Shown: in pieces, positions 8,083 through 16,333 of the stretch
How positions within the stretch are numbered: the first letter of the stretch is position 1
Layout of the letters: the number at the start of each line of letters is the position of its first letter
From: an uncultured Alistipes sp.
GTDB taxonomy: Bacteria > Bacteroidota > Bacteroidia > Bacteroidales > Rikenellaceae
Direction: 5' to 3'
DNA: 21,716 nt
NCBI GenBank assembly: GCA_900769745.1
Contig: CAAGHX010000164.1
Span: 1 to 21,716, forward strand
Notes under the pieces: generated by a model
What the model was told of the DNA's origin: nothing
Databases searched by the model: none
What the model saw: the letters and a program-made list of their open reading frames with translations, nothing else
Made by a program: the position numbers and the translations under genes

Positions 8083-8167
8083 GTTGTATCTTGTATCATT
8101 GTATCATCTGTATCACCCCCGAAACAGTGATACAAATGATACAAATGATACGAGATACTTGATACAC
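8083..8167. repeat. Long inverted repeat built of TGTATCA/TGATACA units
   Basis: Between the convergent ribulokinase and GH78 genes, the left arm (8083-8116) has four GTATC units (TTGTATC, TTGTATCA, TTGTATCA, CTGTATCAC). The right arm (8127-8167) has the complementary units GTGATACA, TGATACA, TGATACG, GATACT and TGATACA, with a 9-bp period in part. The arms pair imperfectly over more than 30 bp around a 10-base loop (CCCCGAAACA). It could be a transcript-end structure for araB, a clustered protein-binding site or a relic of a small mobile element. No T-tract follows on the plus strand, so a simple intrinsic terminator is not evident. Confidence 0.7.
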
Positions 8168-8177
8168 CACCCTACAA

Positions 8178-8212
8178 CAAAAAAGAAGTGTCCGACGCGA
8201 TTGTCGAACACT
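8178..8212 (-). terminator. Rho-independent terminator of the GH78 gene
   Basis: Read on the minus strand, AGTGTTCGAC (8212-8203) pairs with GTCGGACACT (8196-8187) around a 6-base loop, allowing one mismatch-like pair, and is followed by TCTTTTTTG. It lies about 45 bp after the stop codon of the rhamnosidase gene. Confidence 0.85.
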
Positions 8213-8256
8213 CCATTTCTTATCCTCCTTATAAGTTGCCTTGCAAGGCAGCTTCG

Positions 8257-10824
8257 TTACATTTCAACCTTGTGTGAGCCGCTGCCGTACTCCTTCGATT
8301 CGCTCTCGCCTGGAAGGGTAACGGTAGCCTTTGCGCCCTCGGGGATGGTGAACTCCCAAATCCACTTGTCGCCCTCATAGCGCCAAGCGCTCTTGATAAG
8401 GCCTGCGGCTGATTTGTACTCGGCCGTAACGTGACCCAATCGCTTATCAGGAATTGGACGCATAATGATATGCTTAAAGCCTGGCTCTGCAGGGTCGGCA
8501 GCGATACCTGCGGCAGTCTCCCATATCCACTCGCACACACATCCGTAGGCGTAGTGGTTGAAGCTATTCATACCGCGTGGGCCCATACCCTTGTCGAGCA
8601 TATAGCTATTCCAGCGCTCCCAGATGGTTGTAGCACCATTATCCACAGAGTAGAGCCAGCTTGGGTTCTTACGCTGGAAGAGAAGCTCGTAAGCCACATC
8701 GACCATACCATTCTCGGTGAGTGTAGCCATCAAGATTGATGTGCCGAGGAAGCCTGTCTGCAAGCAGTTGCCGTGCTGGGCGAAGTTCTCTCTCAGGCGT
8801 GCAATCATCTTGGCCTTAGCCTCGCCCTCGACGATGTTGTTCTTCAGCGCAAAGAGGGCAGGAGTCTGCATAGTGTTCAAAATTGCAGTCTTGAATGTGC
8901 CATCAGCATTGAAGAACTGCTCCTTGATGTAGGCCTTAGCCTCAGCCACCATCTTCTCGTAAGGCGCAGCGTCGCGGCCAGTAGCAACAGCCATATCGCG
9001 CATCATAGAGGCGTCGATAGCCCAATACGAAGCACTCAAGTAGTTCCAGTAGTCATAGGTCTCAGGCAGAGGACCATTCTTACCAAATGCACCGCCACCG
9101 CAGCTCTCCAGCGGCTCGTAGCTGAGCCAGTCGGCCCACTGGTAGTTACCATTCTCAGAGGTGAGTGACTGGTGGTTATACTTAGTCTCGTAGATGTGGT
9201 TCATAAATAGATTCATAGACTCCCAGTTCTCATCTACAATCTGCTTGTCGCCAAACTGCTTCCAGATGGTCCAAGGCACGATGATACCCGCATCGGCCCA
9301 ACCCAAACGCATCTTCTCGTTACCATACTGAGCATAAGGTGCCACGCCTGGGAAGCCACCCAACTCGCCCTGGCTATCGCGCATATCGCGCATCCACTTG
9401 TGGAAGAATGTGAGCGTGTTAGCGAAGAAAGCACCTGTCTCGGTGAAAACCTGAGTGTCGGCAGTCCAACCCAAACGCTCGTTACGCTGTGGGCAGTCGG
9501 TAGGCACTGAGAGGTAGTTCGAGAGCTGACCCCAATAGGTGTTTGAGATAAGTTTGTTCACCGACTCATCGCCAGTAGTAATCTTACCAATCTCCATATC
9601 GAGTGAGATAGATGTCACAGGGATAGTCTTTACAGACTTGATGCTAACCTCGTCTGTGGCAGTTACCGAGATATAGCGGTAGCCATAGAATGTGCAGCGA
9701 GGATAGTAGGTCACATAACCCTTGCTCTCGGCAAATGTGTAGTCGAGGCTGATGCCAGTGTCGGGGATACGCAAGTTCTCGCGATGAACGCTACCCTCGG
9801 GACCATCCATACCACGGCTCTTAGCTCCGTTGCCGTCGTTCAACAGCTCGCCAGGGAGGCACTTGAGCTGAGTACCCTCAGCGGCCTTGAATACAAACTC
9901 AGGCACACCTGCGCAGTTCTGACCGAAGTCCACAACCAGGGTCTCACCCGCAGCGAGAGTGATGGTTTGACCAGCCTCATAGCGCTTGGTGATGACAACC
10001 TTGCCGTGCTCCTTCTCCTTAGCATTCTCTACACCCTGCCAGATGTAAGCCTCAACGGGACTGAGCTCCTTGTCGCGACGAAGATATATCTCGGCACCCT
10101 CCGATGGGAGAATCTCGCCCTTGAACTCGGTGTTCTCCTCAGGCTTCGAGAGCTTATCGAGAGTCTCATAACCCATAGGCACGCGAGCATCGTACTCCTC
10201 GCCATCGAAGATAGCAGCGTGCTTCACAGGACCTGCAATGCCAGCCTTCCAGTTGTCGCAGTCGGTACCATAAATCTTAGTTGTGCCATCGGTGAAGGTA
10301 AGCTCCAATACGCCACGGAACGCACACTTGCGACCAAGCATACCGTTGCCACCGCCAGGGGTTACAATCTTGTCGGCCCACCAGCCTGGAGTAACCTGAG
10401 CAGAGATTACGTTCTCAGCCTTATCCTTGGTTACATAAGCCTCGGTAATGTCGTAAGTAAACGAACGACGAGTCTTGAGGGGGTGTGTGAAGCCAGGCTT
10501 GAGGAACTCCTCGCCGATAGGCTTGCCATTCACATAGACCTCAAATACGCCCAAACTTGTGGCCATCAACTTAGCCGACGCGATAGGCTTCTCGTTGCGG
10601 ATAGTCGATACAAACCAACTTGCGCCATCGGCAGCACGACCATCGTTGTAGTCGGTAGTTGTAGGAGCATCTACGGCCGAAATCCAAGTAGAGTATTTCC
10701 AAGCCGATGCATCCAATGCGTCGATACGCTCTCCAACGGGAGCATTCTCAGCCGAACAACTTGCAAACAGAGTGGCAATAGCTACCACTGCAAGATTTGC
10801 CAAAAGGTGTAATCTTCTTTTCAT
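8257..10824 (-). CDS. Alpha-L-rhamnosidase lipoprotein, glycoside hydrolase family 78
   Basis: This protein hydrolyses terminal alpha-L-rhamnosyl residues, probably from rhamnogalacturonan or a rhamnosylated glycoside, at the periplasmic or outer surface. The N-terminus has a positively charged, hydrophobic leader ending in TLFASC, so Cys23 is a likely lipidation site (Phe at -3 is tolerated but not ideal). The rhamnosidase N-terminal domain spans about residues 80-225 (GVFEVYVNGKPIGEEFLKPG, TPGWWADK, TDCDNWKAG). The (alpha/alpha)6 catalytic domain contains the GH78 signature DCPQRNERLGWTADTQV, with D443, E449 and D456, and the second catalytic Glu, E736, in TIWERWNS. A C-terminal beta-domain follows (GFKHIIMRPIPD onwards). 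The 855 residues fit a compact GH78. It has its own promoter and terminator and is therefore monocistronic. Confidence 0.93.
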   Translation of the reverse strand: MKRRLHLLANLAVVAIATLFASCSAENAPVGERIDALDASAWKYSTWISAVDAPTTTDYNDGRAADGASWFVSTIRNEKPIASAKLMATSLGVFEVYVNGKPIGEEFLKPGFTHPLKTRRSFTYDITEAYVTKDKAENVISAQVTPGWWADKIVTPGGGNGMLGRKCAFRGVLELTFTDGTTKIYGTDCDNWKAGIAGPVKHAAIFDGEEYDARVPMGYETLDKLSKPEENTEFKGEILPSEGAEIYLRRDKELSPVEAYIWQGVENAKEKEHGKVVITKRYEAGQTITLAAGETLVVDFGQNCAGVPEFVFKAAEGTQLKCLPGELLNDGNGAKSRGMDGPEGSVHRENLRIPDTGISLDYTFAESKGYVTYYPRCTFYGYRYISVTATDEVSIKSVKTIPVTSISLDMEIGKITTGDESVNKLISNTYWGQLSNYLSVPTDCPQRNERLGWTADTQVFTETGAFFANTLTFFHKWMRDMRDSQGELGGFPGVAPYAQYGNEKMRLGWADAGIIVPWTIWKQFGDKQIVDENWESMNLFMNHIYETKYNHQSLTSENGNYQWADWLSYEPLESCGGGAFGKNGPLPETYDYWNYLSASYWAIDASMMRDMAVATGRDAAPYEKMVAEAKAYIKEQFFNADGTFKTAILNTMQTPALFALKNNIVEGEAKAKMIARLRENFAQHGNCLQTGFLGTSILMATLTENGMVDVAYELLFQRKNPSWLYSVDNGATTIWERWNSYMLDKGMGPRGMNSFNHYAYGCVCEWIWETAAGIAADPAEPGFKHIIMRPIPDKRLGHVTAEYKSAAGLIKSAWRYEGDKWIWEFTIPEGAKATVTLPGESESKEYGSGSHKVEM

Positions 10825-10879
10825 ATAATTTGAGTTTTAGTTTTCTGTTGTCGTGGCCAGTAGGGCCGAAACATCTATA

Positions 10880-10911
10880 CAAATTTAAGAATTCGCCGTC
10901 GTATTCACAAA
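10880..10911 (-). promoter_or_regulatory. Consensus Bacteroidales promoter of the GH78 gene
   Basis: On the minus strand TTTG (10911-10908), a 20-bp spacer and TAAATTTG (10887-10880) match the Bacteroidetes -33/-7 consensus at every defined position. The transcript leader would be about 50 nt. Confidence 0.8.
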
Positions 10912-10925
10912 TTTCCTAAAGGAAA
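10912..10925. promoter_or_regulatory. Short palindrome abutting the GH78 -33 box
   Basis: TTTCC-TAAA-GGAAA is an inverted repeat of 5-bp arms lying directly upstream of the -33 element. Its position suits an activator or repressor site, but a single short palindrome in AT-rich DNA can arise by chance. Confidence 0.3.
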
Positions 10926-10990
10926 AGTTTTTGGCAAGGAGCTATTTTCTGCGACAATTATTCATCATACGACAAGCCGAGGCAAGCGCT

Positions 10991-11034
10991 AAAAACAAAA
11001 ATCGCCACCATCAGAGTGCTTCCGACAGTGGCGA
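10991..11034 (-). terminator. Terminator of the polysaccharide operon
   Basis: On the minus strand TCGCCAC (11034-11028) pairs with GTGGCGA (11008-11002) around a 19-base loop, followed by TTTTTGTTTTT. It lies 56 bp beyond the stop codon of the nucleotidyltransferase gene, the last gene of the minus-strand operon. A smaller TGGCG/CGCCA hairpin at 11053-11069 precedes it. Confidence 0.8.
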
Positions 11035-11089
11035 CTAACTTGATTATTTATCTGGCGAGTGTAACGCCAAAGAGCCCTGTTAGGCAACT

Positions 11090-12220
11090 TTACAACTTTA
11101 GGGATTTTGGTTTAAGCAAATGGCTCCACACTTGTACAATAAAAGTCTTTGCAAGCCCCTCGTTATAGACGATGCGATGCTTCCAGCGGTTGGCCCACCA
11201 GCGACGGAACATATAGCTCCACGACTTTAGGTAGCCCGCACCCTTGGGCTGAGGCTCCGAGAATTCGGGCTGCAGAATCTCGCTCCACACACGCTCAACG
11301 AGCTTCGCCTCACGCTCAAACGGCGGCACACACTCCGCAGGCATTCCCAATTTGTCGATGCAGAGAGCATTCATACAGTCGAGGAAACGATGCATATTAG
11401 TCTCTGTGGCAATCTGCTTTAGGGCATCCCAGTCAATCTCTTGGGTGTGTTTCTCAATGAAATATTTCCAGTCAAGCAGGTGACGCACCACCACCCTCTC
11501 CGCCGCAAAATGCGAGGCCGAGTGGCGCAACATAAAGAGCGCGTGGAAGTCAGCCGAGGGAAGATAAACCGCAGCACCCTCAACCTCAATTTCCAGCATA
11601 GGCTGCTGAGTGAGTTGCTGAAGGCGTTGTTCGATAATACGGTTGGAGTTGTGGGCGTGGATATTCAGAAAGTCGTAGTGATTCTCCACCATCACGCCAT
11701 CGACATAGAAGACCGTGTGGTGGTGCTTGTCCTCGTCAATTGCGATGTTCAGATGCTCACGCAAGAGGCTGTCGGCTCGCTGCTGAGCACTGCGCCTTGC
11801 GATGCTTCCGTCGGAGGTTTTGTACTCCTCGAAGAGCCAAATATCCACATCACTGCAAGGACGATGATTGGGAACGGGATAGTTCAAACTGAGGCCATAA
11901 CCCTTGAGAATCATCATCTTGATGCTGTGCTCCGCAAAGAATCGCGCCAGCTTCTCGATGACCTGCACCTGCCTTAGGTACTTACGCTCCACCTGCTCAG
12001 CGGCCAACGCCCACTGCAACTTCACTGCCTTCGACGGCTGCTGCTCGGGCGCTATGCTCCCCTCCGCCATCGCCCGCATCACCTCATCCCACACAATCGC
12101 CACAACACCCTGCGACATCGCAACAGAGTGCAACGCCGCATAATCCACCTCAACCATATTTCCAAAAACTGCCGAACCCCCAATCAGATCCGGCAGCAAA
12201 ATATATGATTTTCTCGACAT
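11090..12220 (-). CDS. Nucleotidyltransferase-fold protein (PF14907-like)
   Basis: A 376-residue cytosolic protein of the uncharacterised nucleotidyltransferase group (NTP_transf_5, PF14907). The core motif is MMILKGYGLSLNYPVPNHRPCSDVDIWLF (about residues 98-126). Its SDVDIW part supplies the metal-binding Asp pair of the pol-beta fold, and the KG plus R-x-x-x-D pattern is typical of this group. About 45 residues on come HTVFYVDGVMVENHYDF and then a helical C-terminal half. Substrate and role are unknown; members are often found at the ends of capsule and O-antigen clusters in Bacteroidales. It starts 1 bp after the phosphoglycosyl transferase stop and is the last gene before the terminator, so it is co-transcribed with the polysaccharide genes. 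Confidence 0.8.
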   Translation of the reverse strand: MSRKSYILLPDLIGGSAVFGNMVEVDYAALHSVAMSQGVVAIVWDEVMRAMAEGSIAPEQQPSKAVKLQWALAAEQVERKYLRQVQVIEKLARFFAEHSIKMMILKGYGLSLNYPVPNHRPCSDVDIWLFEEYKTSDGSIARRSAQQRADSLLREHLNIAIDEDKHHHTVFYVDGVMVENHYDFLNIHAHNSNRIIEQRLQQLTQQPMLEIEVEGAAVYLPSADFHALFMLRHSASHFAAERVVVRHLLDWKYFIEKHTQEIDWDALKQIATETNMHRFLDCMNALCIDKLGMPAECVPPFEREAKLVERVWSEILQPEFSEPQPKGAGYLKSWSYMFRRWWANRWKHRIVYNEGLAKTFIVQVWSHLLKPKSLKL

Positions 12221-12221
12221 T

Positions 12222-12812
12222 CTACTCCTTAATGATCACCCAGAATGTTTGGAAGATAAGCTTAATATCATACCAGAACGATGCGTTCTGCACATACTCC
12301 AAATAGAGCTTTATCTTCTCCTGCATAATTACATTGATATAGTAATCCTCCGGATTTTCAGCTTGCTCCATCAATTCATTTTCGTTACGGAATTTAATTG
12401 AAGCAGGATCGGTGATACCTGGACGAACATCTAACACGTGCATCTGCTCCGGTGTCCAATAATTCACATAGTGACGAACCTCTGGGCGAGGGCCCACCAA
12501 TGACATATCACCAACGAAAACATTTATCAACTGGGGTAGTTCGTCTATTTTAAACTTTCTGATGAAGTAGCCAGAACGGGTGATACGAGGATCTCTGCCG
12601 CCAATTGTCACCAGCGACCCCTTATCGGCTCCTACTCTCATTGATCGGAACTTAAAGATTCGGAAATCTTTGTTGTGACGTCCCACACGCACCTGTCTGT
12701 AAAACACGGGGCCCTTAGAGTCCAGCTTAATCCAAATAGCCACTAAAATCAACACAGGGCTGAGGACCAATAATCCACAGCCCGATGCTACTATATCAAA
12801 TAATCTCTTCAT
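12222..12812 (-). CDS. PglC-like initiating phosphoglycosyl transferase
   Basis: A monotopic sugar-1-phosphate transferase (bacterial sugar transferase family, PF02397) that would start repeat-unit assembly by loading a sugar phosphate onto undecaprenyl phosphate at the inner membrane. With 196 residues it is the minimal PglC-type form without the extra N-terminal membrane helices of WcaJ/WbaP. The single re-entrant hydrophobic segment is at about 5-28, with the helix-breaking Ser18-Pro19. GPVFYRQVRVG and FKFRSM follow. The catalytic Asp-Glu dyad is D90-E91 in KIDELPQL, and SLVGPRPE closes the active site. Its start codon shares one base with the upstream aminotransferase stop (TAATG), which implies translational coupling. 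The donor sugar is unknown; a 4-amino or diamino sugar made with the neighbouring aminotransferase is plausible. Confidence 0.92.
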   Translation of the reverse strand: MKRLFDIVASGCGLLVLSPVLILVAIWIKLDSKGPVFYRQVRVGRHNKDFRIFKFRSMRVGADKGSLVTIGGRDPRITRSGYFIRKFKIDELPQLINVFVGDMSLVGPRPEVRHYVNYWTPEQMHVLDVRPGITDPASIKFRNENELMEQAENPEDYYINVIMQEKIKLYLEYVQNASFWYDIKLIFQTFWVIIKE

Positions 12813-14026
12813 TAGATATTTTTAATGATGTCCACAAAATTCTCAATCACATACTCCACATCTTCATCACTCAAGCGAGTGTTAAGAGGAAGTGTTACCT
12901 CATTCACATACTGAGCGTATGCATTAGGGTAATCAGCAATATCAAAGCCTAAGTTCTTGTATGCAGTCATCATGGGCAATGGCTTATAGTGTACATTACA
13001 AGCAATCTGACGTTCTGCCATCTTTTCTATTACAGCATTTCGCTGTTCAACCGTTTTGCCCAACAATCGAACAAGGTATAAGTGACCGCTTGATGCATGA
13101 CTCTCGCTATAATGGTTCAATACCTGCACATTACAATCCTTCAATCCATCATTATACTTTTCAATAATCTCACGGCGACGGTCAAGCATACCCTGATAAC
13201 GCTTCAACTGAGCTAATCCAATACCAGCCATCACATCTGTCATATTGCACTTATAATTGGGAGCTACAATATCATATTCCCAAGCCCCCAGCTTAGTCTT
13301 CGCCAACGCATCCTTGTTCTGGCCATGAAGCGACAACAACTGGAACTGCTTGTATATCCACTCATCGTCAATGCCAGGTATAGGCTTCCATGTCAAAGCA
13401 CCACCCTCGGCAGTGGTAAGATTCTTTACTGCGTGGAACGAGAATGATGTAAAATCAGCAATATTTCCACACATCTTACCATTCTGCTCTGCTCCAAAAG
13501 CGTGAGCTGCATCAGCAAGAACAACTACGCGGCCAAATGCTTTCTGGATATCATTAGCAGGCTCAAACAAATGCTTCTTGCTCTCTACCGCTGCAAACAC
13601 CTTCTCATAATCACACACAATACCAGCCAAATCAACAGGAATGATAACCTTGGTGTTCTCGGTAATTGCATCTGCGAGCTTAGAGTAATCCATCTCAAAA
13701 GAGCCAGGGGCGGTATCAACCATTACGACCTTAGCACCCACATGGCAAGTCACACTCGCTGTTGCTGTGTATGTATAGGCACAAGTGATTACCTCATCGC
13801 CAGGACCAACGCCAAGAACGTGAAGAATCATCTCCATACACGCAGTTGCAGAATTCAAACATACAGCCTTATTAGTACCACAGTACTCTGCAATCTGTCT
13901 CTCAAACTCTTTTGTCTTAGGACCAGTAGTGATCCAACCAGAACGAAGCGCCTCAGCCACCTCAAGAATCTCAGCCTCACTCATATCCGGAGGCGAGAAT
14001 GGGATATTTCTTAATTTTGTGTTCAT
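12812..14026 (-). CDS. DegT/DnrJ/EryC1/StrS-family PLP aminotransferase
   Basis: A PLP-dependent aminotransferase of the sugar aminotransferase (ArnB/PglE/WecE) family, normally converting a nucleotide-bound keto-sugar to the amino-sugar with glutamate as donor. Landmarks are the N-terminal PFSPPDMSEAEI and SGWITTGPKTKEFE, SATACMEMILHVLG (PLP phosphate site), VLADAAHAFGAEQNGK (Asp binding the PLP nitrogen) and SFHAVKNLTTAEGG, in which Lys201 is the Schiff-base lysine. I chose ATG 14026 (404 residues); a GTG at 14062 would overlap the LuxC-like gene and has a poor N-terminus. It lies 25 bp after that gene and overlaps the phosphoglycosyl transferase by one base. No nucleotide-sugar dehydratase is in the window, so the substrate may be a keto-sugar made elsewhere, or the aldehyde from the LuxC-like enzyme. 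Confidence 0.9.
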   Translation of the reverse strand: MNTKLRNIPFSPPDMSEAEILEVAEALRSGWITTGPKTKEFERQIAEYCGTNKAVCLNSATACMEMILHVLGVGPGDEVITCAYTYTATASVTCHVGAKVVMVDTAPGSFEMDYSKLADAITENTKVIIPVDLAGIVCDYEKVFAAVESKKHLFEPANDIQKAFGRVVVLADAAHAFGAEQNGKMCGNIADFTSFSFHAVKNLTTAEGGALTWKPIPGIDDEWIYKQFQLLSLHGQNKDALAKTKLGAWEYDIVAPNYKCNMTDVMAGIGLAQLKRYQGMLDRRREIIEKYNDGLKDCNVQVLNHYSESHASSGHLYLVRLLGKTVEQRNAVIEKMAERQIACNVHYKPLPMMTAYKNLGFDIADYPNAYAQYVNEVTLPLNTRLSDEDVEYVIENFVDIIKNI

Positions 14027-14051
14027 ATTTCTAAGTTTGTGTAATATGTGT

Positions 14052-15260
14052 TTATAACACACTAGGAATTCTACTAAACATTTCTATCAAATTATAACCA
14101 TCCCATGTGAGTGAGAAAGCTGTGGTTTCACCTATAGGCACGATACGATCAAGACCTTGGAAGCGGTTGCGTACGACGAAATCTACCAACTCCTCACGAG
14201 AGAAACCAAAGTATCCAAGACTCTGATACTTAATGGATACAATAGGCGCAATCTCATCCAGCGAATCCACGGTGTACTCTGAAAAATATCCACAAGCACA
14301 ACGGAAATCATCAATATTCTTAGGCAATTCAACAAGCTCAGAACGTACCACTACATTATCTGGCATCTCTTGCTTTCTTACATCCATGCAAGCCGCCTGT
14401 CGATAGAAAGCAGTAAGCTTATCTACAGACATAACAGCCTGAAGTTCATATTTTTTCGATGTATGTTCATGAACAGCCAACCAAAAACGGTTCTTGGCAG
14501 CATCCAATTTATCGGATTTCAACCAAAAGATAGTATGAGGTGCGGAACACGCATTTTGGTCAAAGAGATAAGTATCATTATAAAACGCCTCTGACAACTT
14601 TTTCATCTCTGCATCACTTGCAGCCATTATGGCATTGGGATGGATAGCAGCAATGGAGTAGCGGTCCGCGAAGCACACATCAAACGAACGTGCAGGTATT
14701 GCATTCTGACGGATTGTCTGAATTGTGGCATCACCACCCCATATTACACGTACATTACAAATGGATGAAAAGAATGCGCTAGCATCTGACATACGATCAT
14801 AACGCACCAAAACAATACGTTTTGCCACCTCATCATAAAGACCACACTCTCTCAATTCGTGCAGATGCTTGATAATCAAATCAACCTGAGGAAATTGCTT
14901 ACTGCTGACACGCACAATATTGTTATTGCCAGCCAAAAGACCCGCAACCAGCGAATAGCCAAAGTTGATAGGTACATTACTTGGTGCTATATGGAAGAGA
15001 ATGCCTCTACCGAGTCTCAAAGCCTCTGCTGATGTATATTTTTCTTTCAGCGCTAAAAGATTGGCCTTTCTACAGAAGAACGCAAAAGTTATAGCATCTG
15101 GATACAGACGGCTTATCCTATCTTTCAAAAGGGCTCCACTTAAGGCATTTAGGAACTCAATAACATTGTCGGCAAAAGGTACATCTGGCTTTTGCTGTAC
15201 ATAGCTCTCCCACTCAATCTGACGAGGGTAAAGCAAGGTATAGTTAGAACTTGGCTGCAT
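14052..15260 (-). CDS. LuxC-like acyl-CoA/acyl-enzyme reductase
   Basis: A NADPH-dependent acyl reductase of the LuxC family (PF05893), which reduces an activated acyl group to an aldehyde. Visible are ILFHIAPSNVPINFGYSLVAGLLAGN (the family signature), NNIVRVSSKQFPQVD, the Rossmann-type VIWGGDATIQTIR and FDQNACSAPHTIFW, in which Cys238 is the expected acyl-accepting nucleophile. I chose the ATG at 15260 (402 residues), which overlaps luxE by 17 bp. ATGs at 15290 and a start at 15353 would give longer overlaps. The family's best-known members feed bacterial luciferase, but no luciferase or LuxD is present here. The gene lies between the LuxE-like synthetase and a sugar aminotransferase, so its aldehyde is more likely a building block for the polysaccharide (inference). 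Confidence 0.88.
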   Translation of the reverse strand: MQPSSNYTLLYPRQIEWESYVQQKPDVPFADNVIEFLNALSGALLKDRISRLYPDAITFAFFCRKANLLALKEKYTSAEALRLGRGILFHIAPSNVPINFGYSLVAGLLAGNNNIVRVSSKQFPQVDLIIKHLHELRECGLYDEVAKRIVLVRYDRMSDASAFFSSICNVRVIWGGDATIQTIRQNAIPARSFDVCFADRYSIAAIHPNAIMAASDAEMKKLSEAFYNDTYLFDQNACSAPHTIFWLKSDKLDAAKNRFWLAVHEHTSKKYELQAVMSVDKLTAFYRQAACMDVRKQEMPDNVVVRSELVELPKNIDDFRCACGYFSEYTVDSLDEIAPIVSIKYQSLGYFGFSREELVDFVVRNRFQGLDRIVPIGETTAFSLTWDGYNLIEMFSRIPSVL

Positions 15261-16329
15261 AAGTATCACTACATCCGCGGATTTCCGCATTTTTAATTCG
15301 ACCTTCAATCTTGAAATACTTGCCTGGCATTCCGCAAGGGCAATCATCCTCACCCAGAATCATACCCTCATCCTCAGTAAGAAGTACATGGCCAGGATAA
15401 CTTCCAGGGAGTACACTCACAACCTCTATAAGACCTTTCTCGCCCACTTCAGCAAGCGAAAAGTCATATGGTCTACGGATAAGTACGTCACTAAATGCAG
15501 AAGCGTGGAGATGGCCACATTTACACTCCATATAAACACAACCAGTCTGCTCCACCATACCATAGTAGTCGTGTACATTTTCAGGAAGGATACCACAAGC
15601 ATCATTTAGACATTTCTTATACTCTTCTGGAGATACTTTCTCATTGACGAGTTTCTTCCAACCACCTCCATGAATCAGCACTCCCTTAGAAAGGTTTGGT
15701 TTGTATCCTGTATCTATGAGCTTCTTATAGAAATGTTGCCATACCATAAAGGTAAAACCAAACATGAAGATAGTCTCATCTTTATGCTCCTCCAAGAACT
15801 GTTTCATGCCGTCAATATCCAATTCCATATTCTCATCCAAAGCATACTGACGTTTGCTGCCAAACATAGAGAAGCCTAAGATACCTGCACCACGAGCAGA
15901 GAACATATTGCGATTTTTCACCACTGCAGATGAGTCAAGTATAAGCATAGGCACACGCTTGGTACCGATGAAGTGACTCACTATCTTAGTCAAACATTTC
16001 TGCTGGGCAGATGAGGTCTCTCTATCCAAGAAGATACGACTGACCTGCTGGCCTGTTGTACCAGAAGAAGTCATAGTCTTCACCACGTCCTCTTTAGGGA
16101 CAGATCGCAGTTCAAACTCTTTGAACAAACGTACAGGCAAGAAGGGAAGCTTCTCGTAATCAGGCAGACTGTCCATATCCAACCCCATAGCATTCATCAT
16201 CTTACGATAGGGCTCACAATGCTCATAATGCTTACGGGTAAGTTCATGTAAACGCTCATTGAGCAGGGCTCGCTTTTGCTCTTTACTTAACGAATAAGGA
16301 GCGATTTCAAGTATTTCATTTATATCCAT
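15244..16329 (-). CDS. LuxE-like acyl-protein synthetase
   Basis: An ATP-dependent acyl activating enzyme of the LuxE/PaaK group (acyl-protein synthetase, PF04443). It would adenylate a carboxylic acid and hold it as a thioester for reduction by LuxC. The ATP loop is MTSSGTTGQQVSRIFLDRE (about 85-104). LIHGGGWKK and DYYGMVEQTGCVYMECKCGHLHAS are typical of the family, and a cysteine-rich C-terminus (DDCPCGMPGKYFKIEGR) follows. Cys353, nine residues from the end, is in the place of the acylated C-terminal cysteine of luminous LuxE. The 361 residues match the family. It is 4 bp after the AMP-ligase gene and overlaps the LuxC-like gene by 17 bp, so the pair is probably translated together as a complex. 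The natural acyl substrate is unknown. Confidence 0.88.
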   Translation of the reverse strand: MDINEILEIAPYSLSKEQKRALLNERLHELTRKHYEHCEPYRKMMNAMGLDMDSLPDYEKLPFLPVRLFKEFELRSVPKEDVVKTMTSSGTTGQQVSRIFLDRETSSAQQKCLTKIVSHFIGTKRVPMLILDSSAVVKNRNMFSARGAGILGFSMFGSKRQYALDENMELDIDGMKQFLEEHKDETIFMFGFTFMVWQHFYKKLIDTGYKPNLSKGVLIHGGGWKKLVNEKVSPEEYKKCLNDACGILPENVHDYYGMVEQTGCVYMECKCGHLHASAFSDVLIRRPYDFSLAEVGEKGLIEVVSVLPGSYPGHVLLTEDEGMILGEDDCPCGMPGKYFKIEGRIKNAEIRGCSDTYAAKF

Positions 16330-16333
16330 AATC

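Noticed and set aside
9784..10812. Plus-strand open frame opposite the 5' part of the GH78 gene
   Set aside because: Antisense to a region with strong rhamnosidase-domain similarity, with no promoter or domain of its own.
14052..16329. Bacterial bioluminescence (lux) operon
   Set aside because: LuxC- and LuxE-like genes are present but luxA, luxB and luxD are absent and the context is polysaccharide synthesis.
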